Part shown: one piece after another, positions 9,339 through 15,256 of the stretch
Layout of the letters: every line of letters starts with the position of its first letter
Numbering within the stretch: the first letter of the stretch is position 1
Notes under the pieces: model-generated
Database searches by the model: none
The model's input: only the letters and a program-made list of their open reading frames with translations
Told to the model about the DNA's origin: nothing
Program-made: the position numbers and the translations under genes
DNA from: CAVPEW01 sp050247895
Lineage (GTDB): Bacteria; Actinomycetota; Acidimicrobiia; Acidimicrobiales; VFJN01
Assembly: GCA_050247895.1 (NCBI GenBank)
Contig: JBFWTJ010000070.1
Span: 1 to 15,256, forward strand
Length of the DNA: 15,256 bases
Direction of reading: 5' to 3'

Positions 9339-11261
9339 ATGAGAGCGACCGGGAGGCAGCCGGCAGGAGCGCGTGCGGGGGTGAGACCCATCACGAGCGG
9401 ACCTGAGGGCGATCTGGCTCAGCCAGACGTGTCGGCCGGCAGCACTCCTCCGTCCGACAGCGCCGCGGTCCCGGTTGCCCCGCCGGGATCGCGGGAAGCC
9501 GACACGACACGGACCAATGCCGTACCTGCCGGTTCCGGAGGTCTGCGCGCCCGGCGAGCCGGCCTCTCGCGTCGGACGCGCGGCCCGTCGGCAGGATCAC
9601 CGGTCGCGAGCATCGAACAACGCGATTCGCTGGTGACCTTCAACCCGGCGATCACGGTGATCAGGTGGGGAACCGTCACGGTCAGCCTGGTCCTCGCCGC
9701 CCGCGACATCCTCGACGGCGATGAGCGGCTGCTCGCGGCCGCCGCAGTGCTCGTCGTCTACACGATCCTCCGCACGATCTGGCCCATCCGCTACCGCGAC
9801 GACATCCGCAGCCAGCTAGCGGTGATGGTGGAGGTCGCGGTCATGGTCCTGGCCGTGGACGCGACCGGCTACTGGGACTCCCCGCTGACCTTCGCCGTGC
9901 TGACCGCCGTCGCGGTCGCCGGGTTCGCACGTGGCTTCGGCTTCGGCCTGCGCATCGCCGCAGCCACGACCCTCGCGGTGACCCTGCCCTACGCCACCCT
10001 CCCCGAGTTCGAGGAGATCGGGCTGACCAGCTCGATCCAGTGGTCGGCAGAAACGCTGCTGGTCGCGCTGGTGGCCGGGTATGCCCGACGCATCTCCGGT
10101 GAAGCCGACCTCCAGCACTCGCTGGCCCTCGACCGCCTGGGCCGGCTGACCGACGCCAACGCCCTCCTGTTCTCCCTGCACCAGGTCGCCCAGAGCCTCC
10201 CCGCCTCGCTCGACTACGACGAGGTCCTCGACTCGACCATGGCCCAGGTCGGCGAGCTCTTCGACTACGACTCGGCGGCGATCGTGCTGCTGGACGAGAC
10301 CGACGGGCGCTGGCACGTCACCCGCCGGGAGGGCACGCGCCCCCCGGCACGGATGACCACGGCCGAGCTCCCCCCACCCCTGGCCCGGGCACGCAAGGTC
10401 CGGGGCCTGGTCTCCGAGCAGAACCTCCTCGCCACCGGCGGACCCGGCCTGTCGCCCAGCGCCAGCTCGGGCCTCTACGCCGCGCTGCCGGCCCGGGGTT
10501 CGGTCATCGGCGTCATCGCCCTCGAGCACGGCGAGCGCCACCACTTCCTCCAGCGCGACATCGAGCTGCTCGGCGGCTTCGCCGAGCCCGCCGCGCTGGC
10601 CATCGACAACGCCCGCTGGTTCGCCCGGCTGCGGACCGTCGGTGCGGACGAGGAGCGGACCCGGATCGCCCGCGACCTCCACGACCGGATCGGCCAGTCG
10701 CTGGCCTACCTGGCCTTCGAGCTCGACCGCATCGTCAAGAACCGGGCCAAGGTCCGCCAGAAGGACGAGACCACCGAGGCCCTCGACCACCTCCGGGACG
10801 ACGTCCGCGGCGTGATCCGTGAGGTCCGCGACACGCTCTACGACCTGCGCACCGACGTCACCGAGGCGCAGACACTACCGGTGACCCTGGAGCAGTTCCT
10901 GGCCCGGGTGCAGGAGCGCAGCGGCCTCGAGACGACGCTGCGCTCCGACGAGACGGCACGGCTGCCGATCCTCCAGGAGCGCGAGCTGTGGCGCGTCGCC
11001 CAGGAGGCCGTGACCAACGTCGAGCGCCACGCCGACGCCACCCACCTGACCGTCACCTGGCGGTGCGACGGGCACGAGGCCGAGCTGGAGGTGGCCGACG
11101 ACGGCAAGGGCTTCCCGGTGGGCAAGGCCGGCCGGCTCGACTCCTACGGGATCCTTGGGATGCGCGAGCGCGCCGCCAGCATCGGGGCCAGCCTGACGTT
11201 CCACTCGGAACCGGGGAAGGGCACACGGGTACGCTGCACGATCGTCGACAAGAGGTCCTGA
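9339..11261 (+). CDS. Membrane sensor histidine kinase, NarL/DegS type (HisKA_3), with GAF domain
   Basis: From ATG 9339 the protein has 640 residues. Residues 1-100 are a Pro/Ser/Arg-rich, probably disordered or cytoplasmic tail. Residues 104-248 hold about five or six membrane helices with short loops (MASE-like, no large outer domain). A GAF-type sensor domain spans about 285-430. The dimerization and phosphotransfer helix has ERTRIARDLHDRIGQSLAYL with H448 as phosphoacceptor. The HATPase_c domain shows the N-box QEAVTNVERHADA (555-567), G1 DDGKGF (587-592) and GILGMRERA (604-612). It should autophosphorylate and pass phosphate to the response regulator 13 bases downstream. The signal is unknown. 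The start is uncertain: SD-like GGAAGGG is 13 bases from the ATG, and GTG 9381 or later codons are possible, removing part of the tail. Confidence 0.9.
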   Translation: MRATGRQPAGARAGVRPITSGPEGDLAQPDVSAGSTPPSDSAAVPVAPPGSREADTTRTNAVPAGSGGLRARRAGLSRRTRGPSAGSPVASIEQRDSLVTFNPAITVIRWGTVTVSLVLAARDILDGDERLLAAAAVLVVYTILRTIWPIRYRDDIRSQLAVMVEVAVMVLAVDATGYWDSPLTFAVLTAVAVAGFARGFGFGLRIAAATTLAVTLPYATLPEFEEIGLTSSIQWSAETLLVALVAGYARRISGEADLQHSLALDRLGRLTDANALLFSLHQVAQSLPASLDYDEVLDSTMAQVGELFDYDSAAIVLLDETDGRWHVTRREGTRPPARMTTAELPPPLARARKVRGLVSEQNLLATGGPGLSPSASSGLYAALPARGSVIGVIALEHGERHHFLQRDIELLGGFAEPAALAIDNARWFARLRTVGADEERTRIARDLHDRIGQSLAYLAFELDRIVKNRAKVRQKDETTEALDHLRDDVRGVIREVRDTLYDLRTDVTEAQTLPVTLEQFLARVQERSGLETTLRSDETARLPILQERELWRVAQEAVTNVERHADATHLTVTWRCDGHEAELEVADDGKGFPVGKAGRLDSYGILGMRERAASIGASLTFHSEPGKGTRVRCTIVDKRS

Positions 11262-11274
11262 GGGTGGAGGTCAC

Positions 11275-11922
11275 GTGACGATCCGGGTGCTGCTCGCCGA
11301 CGACCACCGGATGCTGCGCGAAGGGCTGCGCCGCTCCCTCACCGAGGAGGGCTTCGACATCGTCGGTGAGGCCGAGAACGGCGAGCAGGCCGTCACCCTT
11401 GCTGTCGAGCTCACGCCCGACGTCGTGCTCATGGACGTGTCGATGCCCGAGCTCGACGGCGTGGAGGCCACCCGGCAGATCACGGCCGCCGGCGTCGCCA
11501 CCCGGGTCATCATGCTGACGATGCACGCCGACAAGGAGGTGCTGACCGACGCCATCCGGGCCGGCGCCTCCGGCTACCTGGTCAAGGACTGCTCGACCGA
11601 CGAGGTCGCCGATGCGATCCGGACCGCGACCAAGGGCGAGACGGCGTTGTCACCCCAGCTGGCGGCCACGATGCTCGACGAGGTCCGGCGCCTCGACAGC
11701 CCCAACGCCTCCGAAGAGGAGCGGGTGGTCACGAAGCGTGAGGAAGAGGTGCTCCAGCTCATCGCCGACGGCTGCTCGACGCCGGAGGTCGCGGCCCGCC
11801 TCTACATCAGCCAGAAGACGGTCAAGAACCACCTGGCGTCGATCTACCAGAAGCTCGATGCCAGGGACCGCACGCAGGCCGTCCTCCAGGCCGTCCGCAT
11901 GGGGATCGTCCAGCTCACCTGA
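11275..11922 (+). CDS. NarL/FixJ-family DNA-binding response regulator
   Basis: A 215-residue regulator and the cognate partner of the preceding kinase. The receiver domain (4-118) has the acidic pair D9-D10, phosphoacceptor D54 in VLMDVSMPE, T82 in MLTMH and K104 in YLVKD. The LuxR-type helix-turn-helix (about 152-213) reads TKREEEVLQLIADG, then STPEVAARLYISQKTVKNHL, then IYQKLDARDRTQA, all typical. It probably binds DNA as a dimer after phosphorylation. The GTG start at 11275 is set by a strong ribosome site, GGAGG at 11266-11270. The kinase stop is 13 bases upstream, so the two are one operon. The targets are unknown; the nearest downstream genes are two Flp pilins. Confidence 0.95.
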   Translation: MTIRVLLADDHRMLREGLRRSLTEEGFDIVGEAENGEQAVTLAVELTPDVVLMDVSMPELDGVEATRQITAAGVATRVIMLTMHADKEVLTDAIRAGASGYLVKDCSTDEVADAIRTATKGETALSPQLAATMLDEVRRLDSPNASEEERVVTKREEEVLQLIADGCSTPEVAARLYISQKTVKNHLASIYQKLDARDRTQAVLQAVRMGIVQLT

Positions 11923-12071
11923 GCCCCCTGGAAACGACCGCTGACCAGGGAGAACAGACGTAGGGCCGGATGGCCTATTCATGTTCGGCGAGGCGGGCCC
12001 GATACTCCTCTCGGACAGGCAGTCAGCACCGGGGCGTCCGGGGCTGTGACAACAGGGAGCCACCTAACAAA
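11923..12071 (+). other. Leader/intergenic region before the Flp pilin genes
   Basis: This 149-base gap presumably holds the flp promoter and a 5' leader. GATACT at 12001-12006 is a possible -10 but has no convincing -35. A purine run AGGGAG (12054-12059) lies 12 bases before the pilin ATG, a rather long spacing for a ribosome site. I see no clear operator. A six-base CCCTGG/CCAGGG pairing at 11926-11950 is too weak to call a terminator. Confidence 0.3.
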
Positions 12072-12263
12072 ATGATCAGCTCACTCGAGTTCCTTGCGAC
12101 GTGGCTGCGGGCGCGGTTCGATGACGAGAAGGGTGCGTCGCTCGTCGAGTATGCGCTCCTCGTTGCCCTCATCGCGGTCGTGTGCATCGCCGCCATTCGC
12201 CTCATCGGCACCAGCGCGAGCGAGAAGCTCAACTCCACCGGCAGCACCCTGTCGGGCGACTGA
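12072..12263 (+). CDS. flp: Flp/Fap-type prepilin (Tad pilus major subunit candidate)
   Basis: A 63-residue class III prepilin. The N-terminal leader MISSLEFLATWLRARFDDEK ends at G21, followed by ASLVEYALLVALIAV with the diagnostic Glu+5/Tyr+6 (E26, Y27) and a hydrophobic helix to about residue 45. Cleavage after G21 by a TadV/CpaA peptidase would leave a 42-residue pilin. The tail is Ser/Thr-rich (GTSASEKLNSTGSTLSGD), as in many Flp pilins, and offers O-glycosylation candidates. The frame is open back to 11970, but ATG 12072 gives the normal Flp length and a leader. tadB and tadC lie 2 kb downstream in opposite orientation. The leader is longer than that of the second pilin. Confidence 0.9.
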   Translation: MISSLEFLATWLRARFDDEKGASLVEYALLVALIAVVCIAAIRLIGTSASEKLNSTGSTLSGD

Positions 12264-12289
12264 CGATCCCGAGATCAGTGTTGTCGGAG

Positions 12290-12316
12290 CGGGGCAGGCT
12301 GCATCAGCCTGCCCCG
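12290..12316 (+). terminator. Perfect 12-bp hairpin between the two flp genes
   Basis: CGGGGCAGGCTG (12290-12301), loop CAT, CAGCCTGCCCCG (12305-12316): twelve uninterrupted pairs with a three-base loop, 26 bases after the first pilin stop and 32 bases before the second pilin start. No T run follows, so it may be an attenuator or a 3' stabilizer that raises the first pilin message over the second rather than a full stop. The fold is certain from the sequence; its function is inferred. Confidence 0.6.
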
Positions 12317-12348
12317 ATCCGACGTTTCGACAGAAGGTTTGCGGATCG

Positions 12349-12534
12349 ATGAGCGCAATACCGGAACCAGAGAAGGAACCCGGCCACGACCGAGGCGCCA
12401 GCCTGGTCGAGTACGCCCTCCTCCTCGCTCTCGTCGTCCTCGCCGCGGTCGCATCCCTGGACTACTTCGGTGGCGCGACCGGCGGATCACTGGATCGCTC
12501 GGGTTCCGAGATCACGTCGTCGTTCTCCGACTGA
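12349..12534 (+). CDS. Second Flp/Fap-type prepilin
   Basis: A 61-residue class III prepilin. A short acidic, Pro-rich leader (MSAIPEPEKEPGHDRG) ends at G16, followed by ASLVEYALLLALVVLAAV with E21 at +5 and Y22 at +6. The mature protein would be 45 residues with a Gly/Ser-rich end (GGATGGSLDRSGSEITSSFSD region). The processing motif is the same as in the first pilin, but the leader is unlike the usual basic prepilin leader, and the tail differs. The two genes are probably an old tandem duplication that has diverged. It could be a minor or alternative subunit of the Tad pilus. The ribosome site is weak (AAGG about 12 bases upstream). It is too short to be called by length alone, but the GASLVEYALL block is decisive. 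Confidence 0.87.
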   Translation: MSAIPEPEKEPGHDRGASLVEYALLLALVVLAAVASLDYFGGATGGSLDRSGSEITSSFSD

Positions 12535-12600
12535 ACTGCTCGTCCCGCGCCGCTGACGAGCTCCAGCTCGTGGAACCTCCTCGAGGGTCCCGACGGCGGG
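12535..12600. other. Convergent gap between flp2 and the tad-operon membrane protein
   Basis: These 66 bases separate converging transcripts. ACGAGCT-CC-AGCTCGT (12556-12571) is a perfect inverted repeat that would fold in both directions and may act as a weak bidirectional terminator. No T run is present. Confidence 0.3.
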
Positions 12601-14034
12601 TCAGCACACTCGGAGATCTCCCCCGAGATCGGCACCCCTCCGGCAGACGAGGGTCCAGCTCTCGTCGCTGTACAGCGTTCGCCAACCTGCGAGGTTCGCG
12701 AGGCGCACGACGGGGCCGTCCGTCTCGTAGAGAAGCAGGTCCAAGCCCCATCGGTCGGTCGTGGACCGCCATTCGGGCCTGCCCTGCCACAGTCCCAGAG
12801 CGTCCTCGACCACGTCGGGCGCGTGCATGTCGAACCGGTCGTCGAAGAACACCATCGGTTCGGCCGTGGCACCGTACAGGAGCTCCACGTAGTTCCCCGT
12901 CAGGTCACCCGTGCCCATCCGCACCTGTCCGAGGTCGACGCCTCGAGCGCGGATGAAGGCCAGGGCATCCACCGGGTACCTGGTCAGCCGGTAGTCCGGA
13001 GCGCGAAGCCCGACGATCCCCATCGAACAGGCCGCAAGGATCAGAGCCGCGCCCGCGATCCGAGGGGATCTGAGGCGTTGAGTCGCCTGGATGCCCCGCA
13101 TCCCGGCGCAGCAGGCCGCCATCGGGACGACGAGCACCACCGACGCGACGGCAACGTTCCGAGCCGCAGTCAGCGCGAGCCCCGCGGCGAGGGCAACCAG
13201 CAGAGCTGAGCGCACGCTCGGCCTACGGACCAGCAGGACGACCGCCACCAGCAGCTCGACCAGCAGGATTCGCTGACCGGCGTCGGTGAAGTCCGGAGCC
13301 TGCCACTCCGCGACGACACGGAGCTGGTCCGATCGAGCCAAGAGCTCCAAGGGGAAGACCAGGATCTTCGGACCGATCGGGGTGAGGACGCCGCCCAGGA
13401 TCACGCCGCCGGCCCCCCAGGCGAGGGCGCGTCCGTCCCCGGCGTTCGACCGCTTGTCGAACCGACTGCCGGTCGCCGCTACGAACAGCACGACCAATCC
13501 CAAGGGATACGAACCGTGCACGTTCACCCACACCCAGCCCACAGGCACCAGCACCCAAGGCGGGACGTGACCCTCGGCAGCGCCCATGAAGACGACCAGA
13601 CAGAGAAGCCCGACCATGTAGGGCCGCTCCGACCACGTCGCTGCGCCCACCATCAGTACGAAACCGCACAGCACCGTCCGGACCAGCAGGTTCGACGTGG
13701 GTCGACTGAGAACCCACGCTCCCGCCATGACCCCTGCCGTCACGGTCCCCATCGCGGCACGGATGGCCACCGGCCCACCCCACGCCTCCAGGCCGGCGTA
13801 GAGGACGGAGGCCAGCCAGCTCTGGACCACCCACGGATCCCCCTGCGAGGTGAACGTGTAGGGGTCGACGCTGGGGATCGAGCCCGTATCCAGGATCAAG
13901 CGCCCGGTCGCAAGATGGGTCAGGAAGCTGTTGTCACCGAGTGGCCGGGCGCCGGCAGCGAAGGCCAAACCCACGAACAGGACACCGATCCAACCGAGTG
14001 TCGCGCCCCCCCGGCGTTCCCCCTCAGCGCTCAC
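12601..14034 (-). CDS. Polytopic membrane protein, GT-C-like, coupled to tadC
   Basis: A 477-residue protein with a first helix (about 12-28), then an outer loop DNSFLTHLATGRLILDTG (34-51) followed by IPSVDPYTFTSQGDPWVVQ (53-71). Further segments include WSERPYM (134-140), NVHGSYPLG (171-179) and EWQAPDF (243-249). About ten helices run to residue 343, and a soluble extracytoplasmic C-terminal domain (about 345-477) follows. I recall this motif order from uncharacterized actinobacterial membrane proteins that look like GT-C glycosyltransferases; I cannot name a family. The GTG start lies four bases after the tadC stop with TGAGGG before it, so it is translated with the Tad operon. That position suggests pilus or surface glycosylation, but no catalytic residue can be assigned securely. 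It shares topology with the protein between uvrB and uvrA, not obvious sequence. Confidence 0.6.
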   Translation of the reverse strand: MSAEGERRGGATLGWIGVLFVGLAFAAGARPLGDNSFLTHLATGRLILDTGSIPSVDPYTFTSQGDPWVVQSWLASVLYAGLEAWGGPVAIRAAMGTVTAGVMAGAWVLSRPTSNLLVRTVLCGFVLMVGAATWSERPYMVGLLCLVVFMGAAEGHVPPWVLVPVGWVWVNVHGSYPLGLVVLFVAATGSRFDKRSNAGDGRALAWGAGGVILGGVLTPIGPKILVFPLELLARSDQLRVVAEWQAPDFTDAGQRILLVELLVAVVLLVRRPSVRSALLVALAAGLALTAARNVAVASVVLVVPMAACCAGMRGIQATQRLRSPRIAGAALILAACSMGIVGLRAPDYRLTRYPVDALAFIRARGVDLGQVRMGTGDLTGNYVELLYGATAEPMVFFDDRFDMHAPDVVEDALGLWQGRPEWRSTTDRWGLDLLLYETDGPVVRLANLAGWRTLYSDESWTLVCRRGADLGGDLRVC

Positions 14035-14038
14035 GCCC

Positions 14039-14950
14039 TCAGAGGTTGTCCATGATGTTCATCATCGCCGGGCCGAGGATCACCACGAACAGGGCCGGGA
14101 AGATGCAGAACACCATCGGGATCAGCATCTTCACGGGCGCCTTCTGCGCACGTTCCTGGGCGAACTGGCGCCGCTTCACGCGCATCTCCTCGGCCTGGGT
14201 CCGCAGCACCCGGCCGATGGAGACACCGAACGTGTCGGCTTGCAGCAGGGCCAGCACGAACGAGCGGATCTCCGGGATGTCGGTCCGGGCATCGAGGGCG
14301 CGCAGCGCGTCGGCTCGGCTCGAACCGGCACGTATCTCGCCGAGCATGCGTGAGAACTCCTCGGTCAGCGGCCCGGGCACAGCCGCCACCGTCCGATCCA
14401 GAGCCTGCTCGAAGCCCAGACCGGCCTCGACCGAGATCACGAGCAGGTCCATCACATCGGGCAGCTTCGAGCGCATCACCATGGCCCGTTCCTCGACCTT
14501 CCGGTTGAGGACGGCGTCGGGGCCGAGGACCAGGAGCAGGGCGACCAGGAAACCGACCGCGACCGCGCTCGTGCCCGACAACGGTGAGAGCCGATAGGCG
14601 AGGAACCCGGCCGGAAGCGCTCCCGCGATGGTCAGGACCCTCACCGCGAGGAAGCGGTCTACGGCCTCGGCCCCACCGATGCCCGCGGCCACGAGCTTCG
14701 CTCGGATCTGGTCGGTGTAGCCCCCCGGGGTCAGACGTCGACCGAGCTCCGTCAGGCCGTTCAGGATCGGGCTGATCGCCCTGTCCTTCAACGGCGCCAG
14801 CATCTCGGACTCACGGACCGATTCGATCTCGTAGTCCCGGAGCTGGCGGAGGCTGGCGCGCACGACGGCCTTCTCCTGTGCCTGGGTCAGCACGGCGAAG
14901 AGCACGAGCCCCAGTGCCAGGCCAACGCCGGCAACACCGATGGCGAGCAT
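14039..14950 (-). CDS. tadC: Tad pilus inner-membrane platform protein TadC (T2SF/GspF family)
   Basis: TadC and TadB form the inner-membrane platform on which the ATPase TadA drives Flp pilus assembly. Starting at ATG 14950 the protein has 303 residues: an N-terminal helix (2-21), a cytoplasmic segment with QIRAKLVAAGI (81-91), helices near 103-120 and 126-145, and a T2SF domain beginning KLPDVMDLLVISVEAGLGFE (162-181). LQADTFGVSIGRVLRTQAEE follows (236-255), and a last helix pair-like segment ends PAMMNIMDNL. An in-frame start at 14983 exists, but ATG 14950 overlaps the tadB stop as TGATG and begins right at the first membrane helix, so coupling decides the start. The assignment as TadC and not TadB follows from gene order and length. 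Confidence 0.94.
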   Translation of the reverse strand: MLAIGVAGVGLALGLVLFAVLTQAQEKAVVRASLRQLRDYEIESVRESEMLAPLKDRAISPILNGLTELGRRLTPGGYTDQIRAKLVAAGIGGAEAVDRFLAVRVLTIAGALPAGFLAYRLSPLSGTSAVAVGFLVALLLVLGPDAVLNRKVEERAMVMRSKLPDVMDLLVISVEAGLGFEQALDRTVAAVPGPLTEEFSRMLGEIRAGSSRADALRALDARTDIPEIRSFVLALLQADTFGVSIGRVLRTQAEEMRVKRRQFAQERAQKAPVKMLIPMVFCIFPALFVVILGPAMMNIMDNL

Positions 14951-15256
14951 CAGATCTCCACCTCGATCGTCTTCTTCATCCACCAGAACCCGAACCCGGC
15001 GAGGAGCACCGACCCGACCAGCAACAGCTGGCCGAGCGTCGTGTCGAACAGCGGGTCCATGTACTCGGGGTTCAGGGTGTAGATGAAGAACCCGAGTGCA
15101 GGGGGCATGATGCCCAGCACGATGGCCGACATGCGGCCCTCCGCCGTCAGGGCCTTCACATCGCGGCGAAGACGCTCCCGCTCGGTCATCGTCTCGGCGA
15201 CGGTCAGGAGGAGCTCGGACAGGTTGCCGCCCACCTCCCGCAGGATCCGGATGGCC
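14950..15256 (-). CDS. tadB: Tad pilus platform protein TadB (partial, 5' end beyond window)
   Basis: About 101 C-terminal residues of a T2SF-domain protein. The frame is open to the window edge: AIRILREVGGNLSE leads into LLLTVAETMTERERLRRDV, then KALTAEGRMSAIVLG. This is the typical second half of the TadB T2SF domain. Two final membrane helices follow (IVLGIMPPALGFFIYTL and LLLVGSVLLAGFGFWWM) with a short KKTIEVEI tail. A GTG at 15234 is internal to the domain and not the true start. The stop overlaps the tadC ATG by one base. The rest of the Tad operon (tadA, cpaE, cpaB-like genes) is expected just beyond the right edge. Confidence 0.93.
   Translation of the reverse strand, partial: AIRILREVGGNLSELLLTVAETMTERERLRRDVKALTAEGRMSAIVLGIMPPALGFFIYTLNPEYMDPLFDTTLGQLLLVGSVLLAGFGFWWMKKTIEVEI

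Noticed and set aside
9218..9394. In-frame N-terminal extension of coaE to 9394
   Set aside because: It would add 59 Arg/Pro-rich residues before the P-loop, overlaps the divergent kinase, and is contradicted by the -10 element directly before GTG 9217.
9613..9628. CGAAC...GATTCG as a second LexA-like site
   Set aside because: The half-sites do not match at the N4 spacing, and it lies inside the kinase coding region.
11924..11950. CCCTGG/CCAGGG pairing after the response regulator as a terminator
   Set aside because: Only six pairs around a 13-base loop with no T run. The fold is too weak to call.
11970..12071. N-terminal extension of the first Flp pilin
   Set aside because: It would give a 34-residue extra leader without prepilin character. 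ATG 12072 yields the standard Flp precursor.
14951..14983. Upstream start for tadC at 14983
   Set aside because: It adds 11 mostly charged residues encoded within the tadB tail. The TGATG overlap at 14950 is the usual tadB-tadC junction.

Overview
The window is high-GC DNA with dense coding, GTG and TTG starts, and promoters in which a TANNNT -10 element sits six bases before the start codon (leaderless transcripts). This points to an actinobacterium. The combination of a LexA box of the CGAAC-N4-GTTCG type, a mycobacterial-style second DNA-damage promoter motif, an actinobacterial-looking UvrA zinc ligand set and a Tad pilus locus fits a deep-branching high-GC actinobacterium, perhaps Acidimicrobiia. 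The class is an inference; no 16S or ribosomal marker is present.

Layout, left to right. (1) 1-1798, minus: the end of an extracellular polysaccharide cluster, with a polyprenyl-phosphate sugar-1-phosphate transferase overlapping an ExoA-like GT2 glycosyltransferase that runs off the left edge. (2) 1898-9217, minus: coaE, uvrB, a polytopic GT-C-like membrane protein, then uvrA. uvrA and uvrB each have their own upstream signals: uvrA has a perfect LexA-type palindrome plus a PafBC/RecA_NDp-like promoter, and uvrB has a weaker PafBC-like promoter. (3) 9339-11922, plus: a membrane-bound NarL-type sensor histidine kinase and its LuxR-family response regulator, divergent from coaE. (4) 12072-12534, plus: two small Flp-type prepilins separated by a perfect 12-bp hairpin. 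(5) 12601-15256, minus, convergent with the pilins: the end of tadB, all of tadC, and a second polytopic membrane protein of GT-C-like appearance four bases after tadC.

How the genes fit together: UvrA and UvrB are the damage-recognition half of nucleotide excision repair, and their promoters suggest DNA-damage induction. Flp pilins, TadB and TadC belong to a Tad type IVc pilus. The membrane protein coupled to tadC could modify the pilus or the cell surface, but that is a hypothesis. The two-component pair lies next to the pilins and could regulate them; only proximity supports this. No mobile element, CRISPR array, tRNA or rRNA was seen, and there is no gene-free stretch longer than about 150 bases. 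No clearly new system is evident. The most informative signals are the uvrA/uvrB control regions and the membrane protein attached to the Tad operon.
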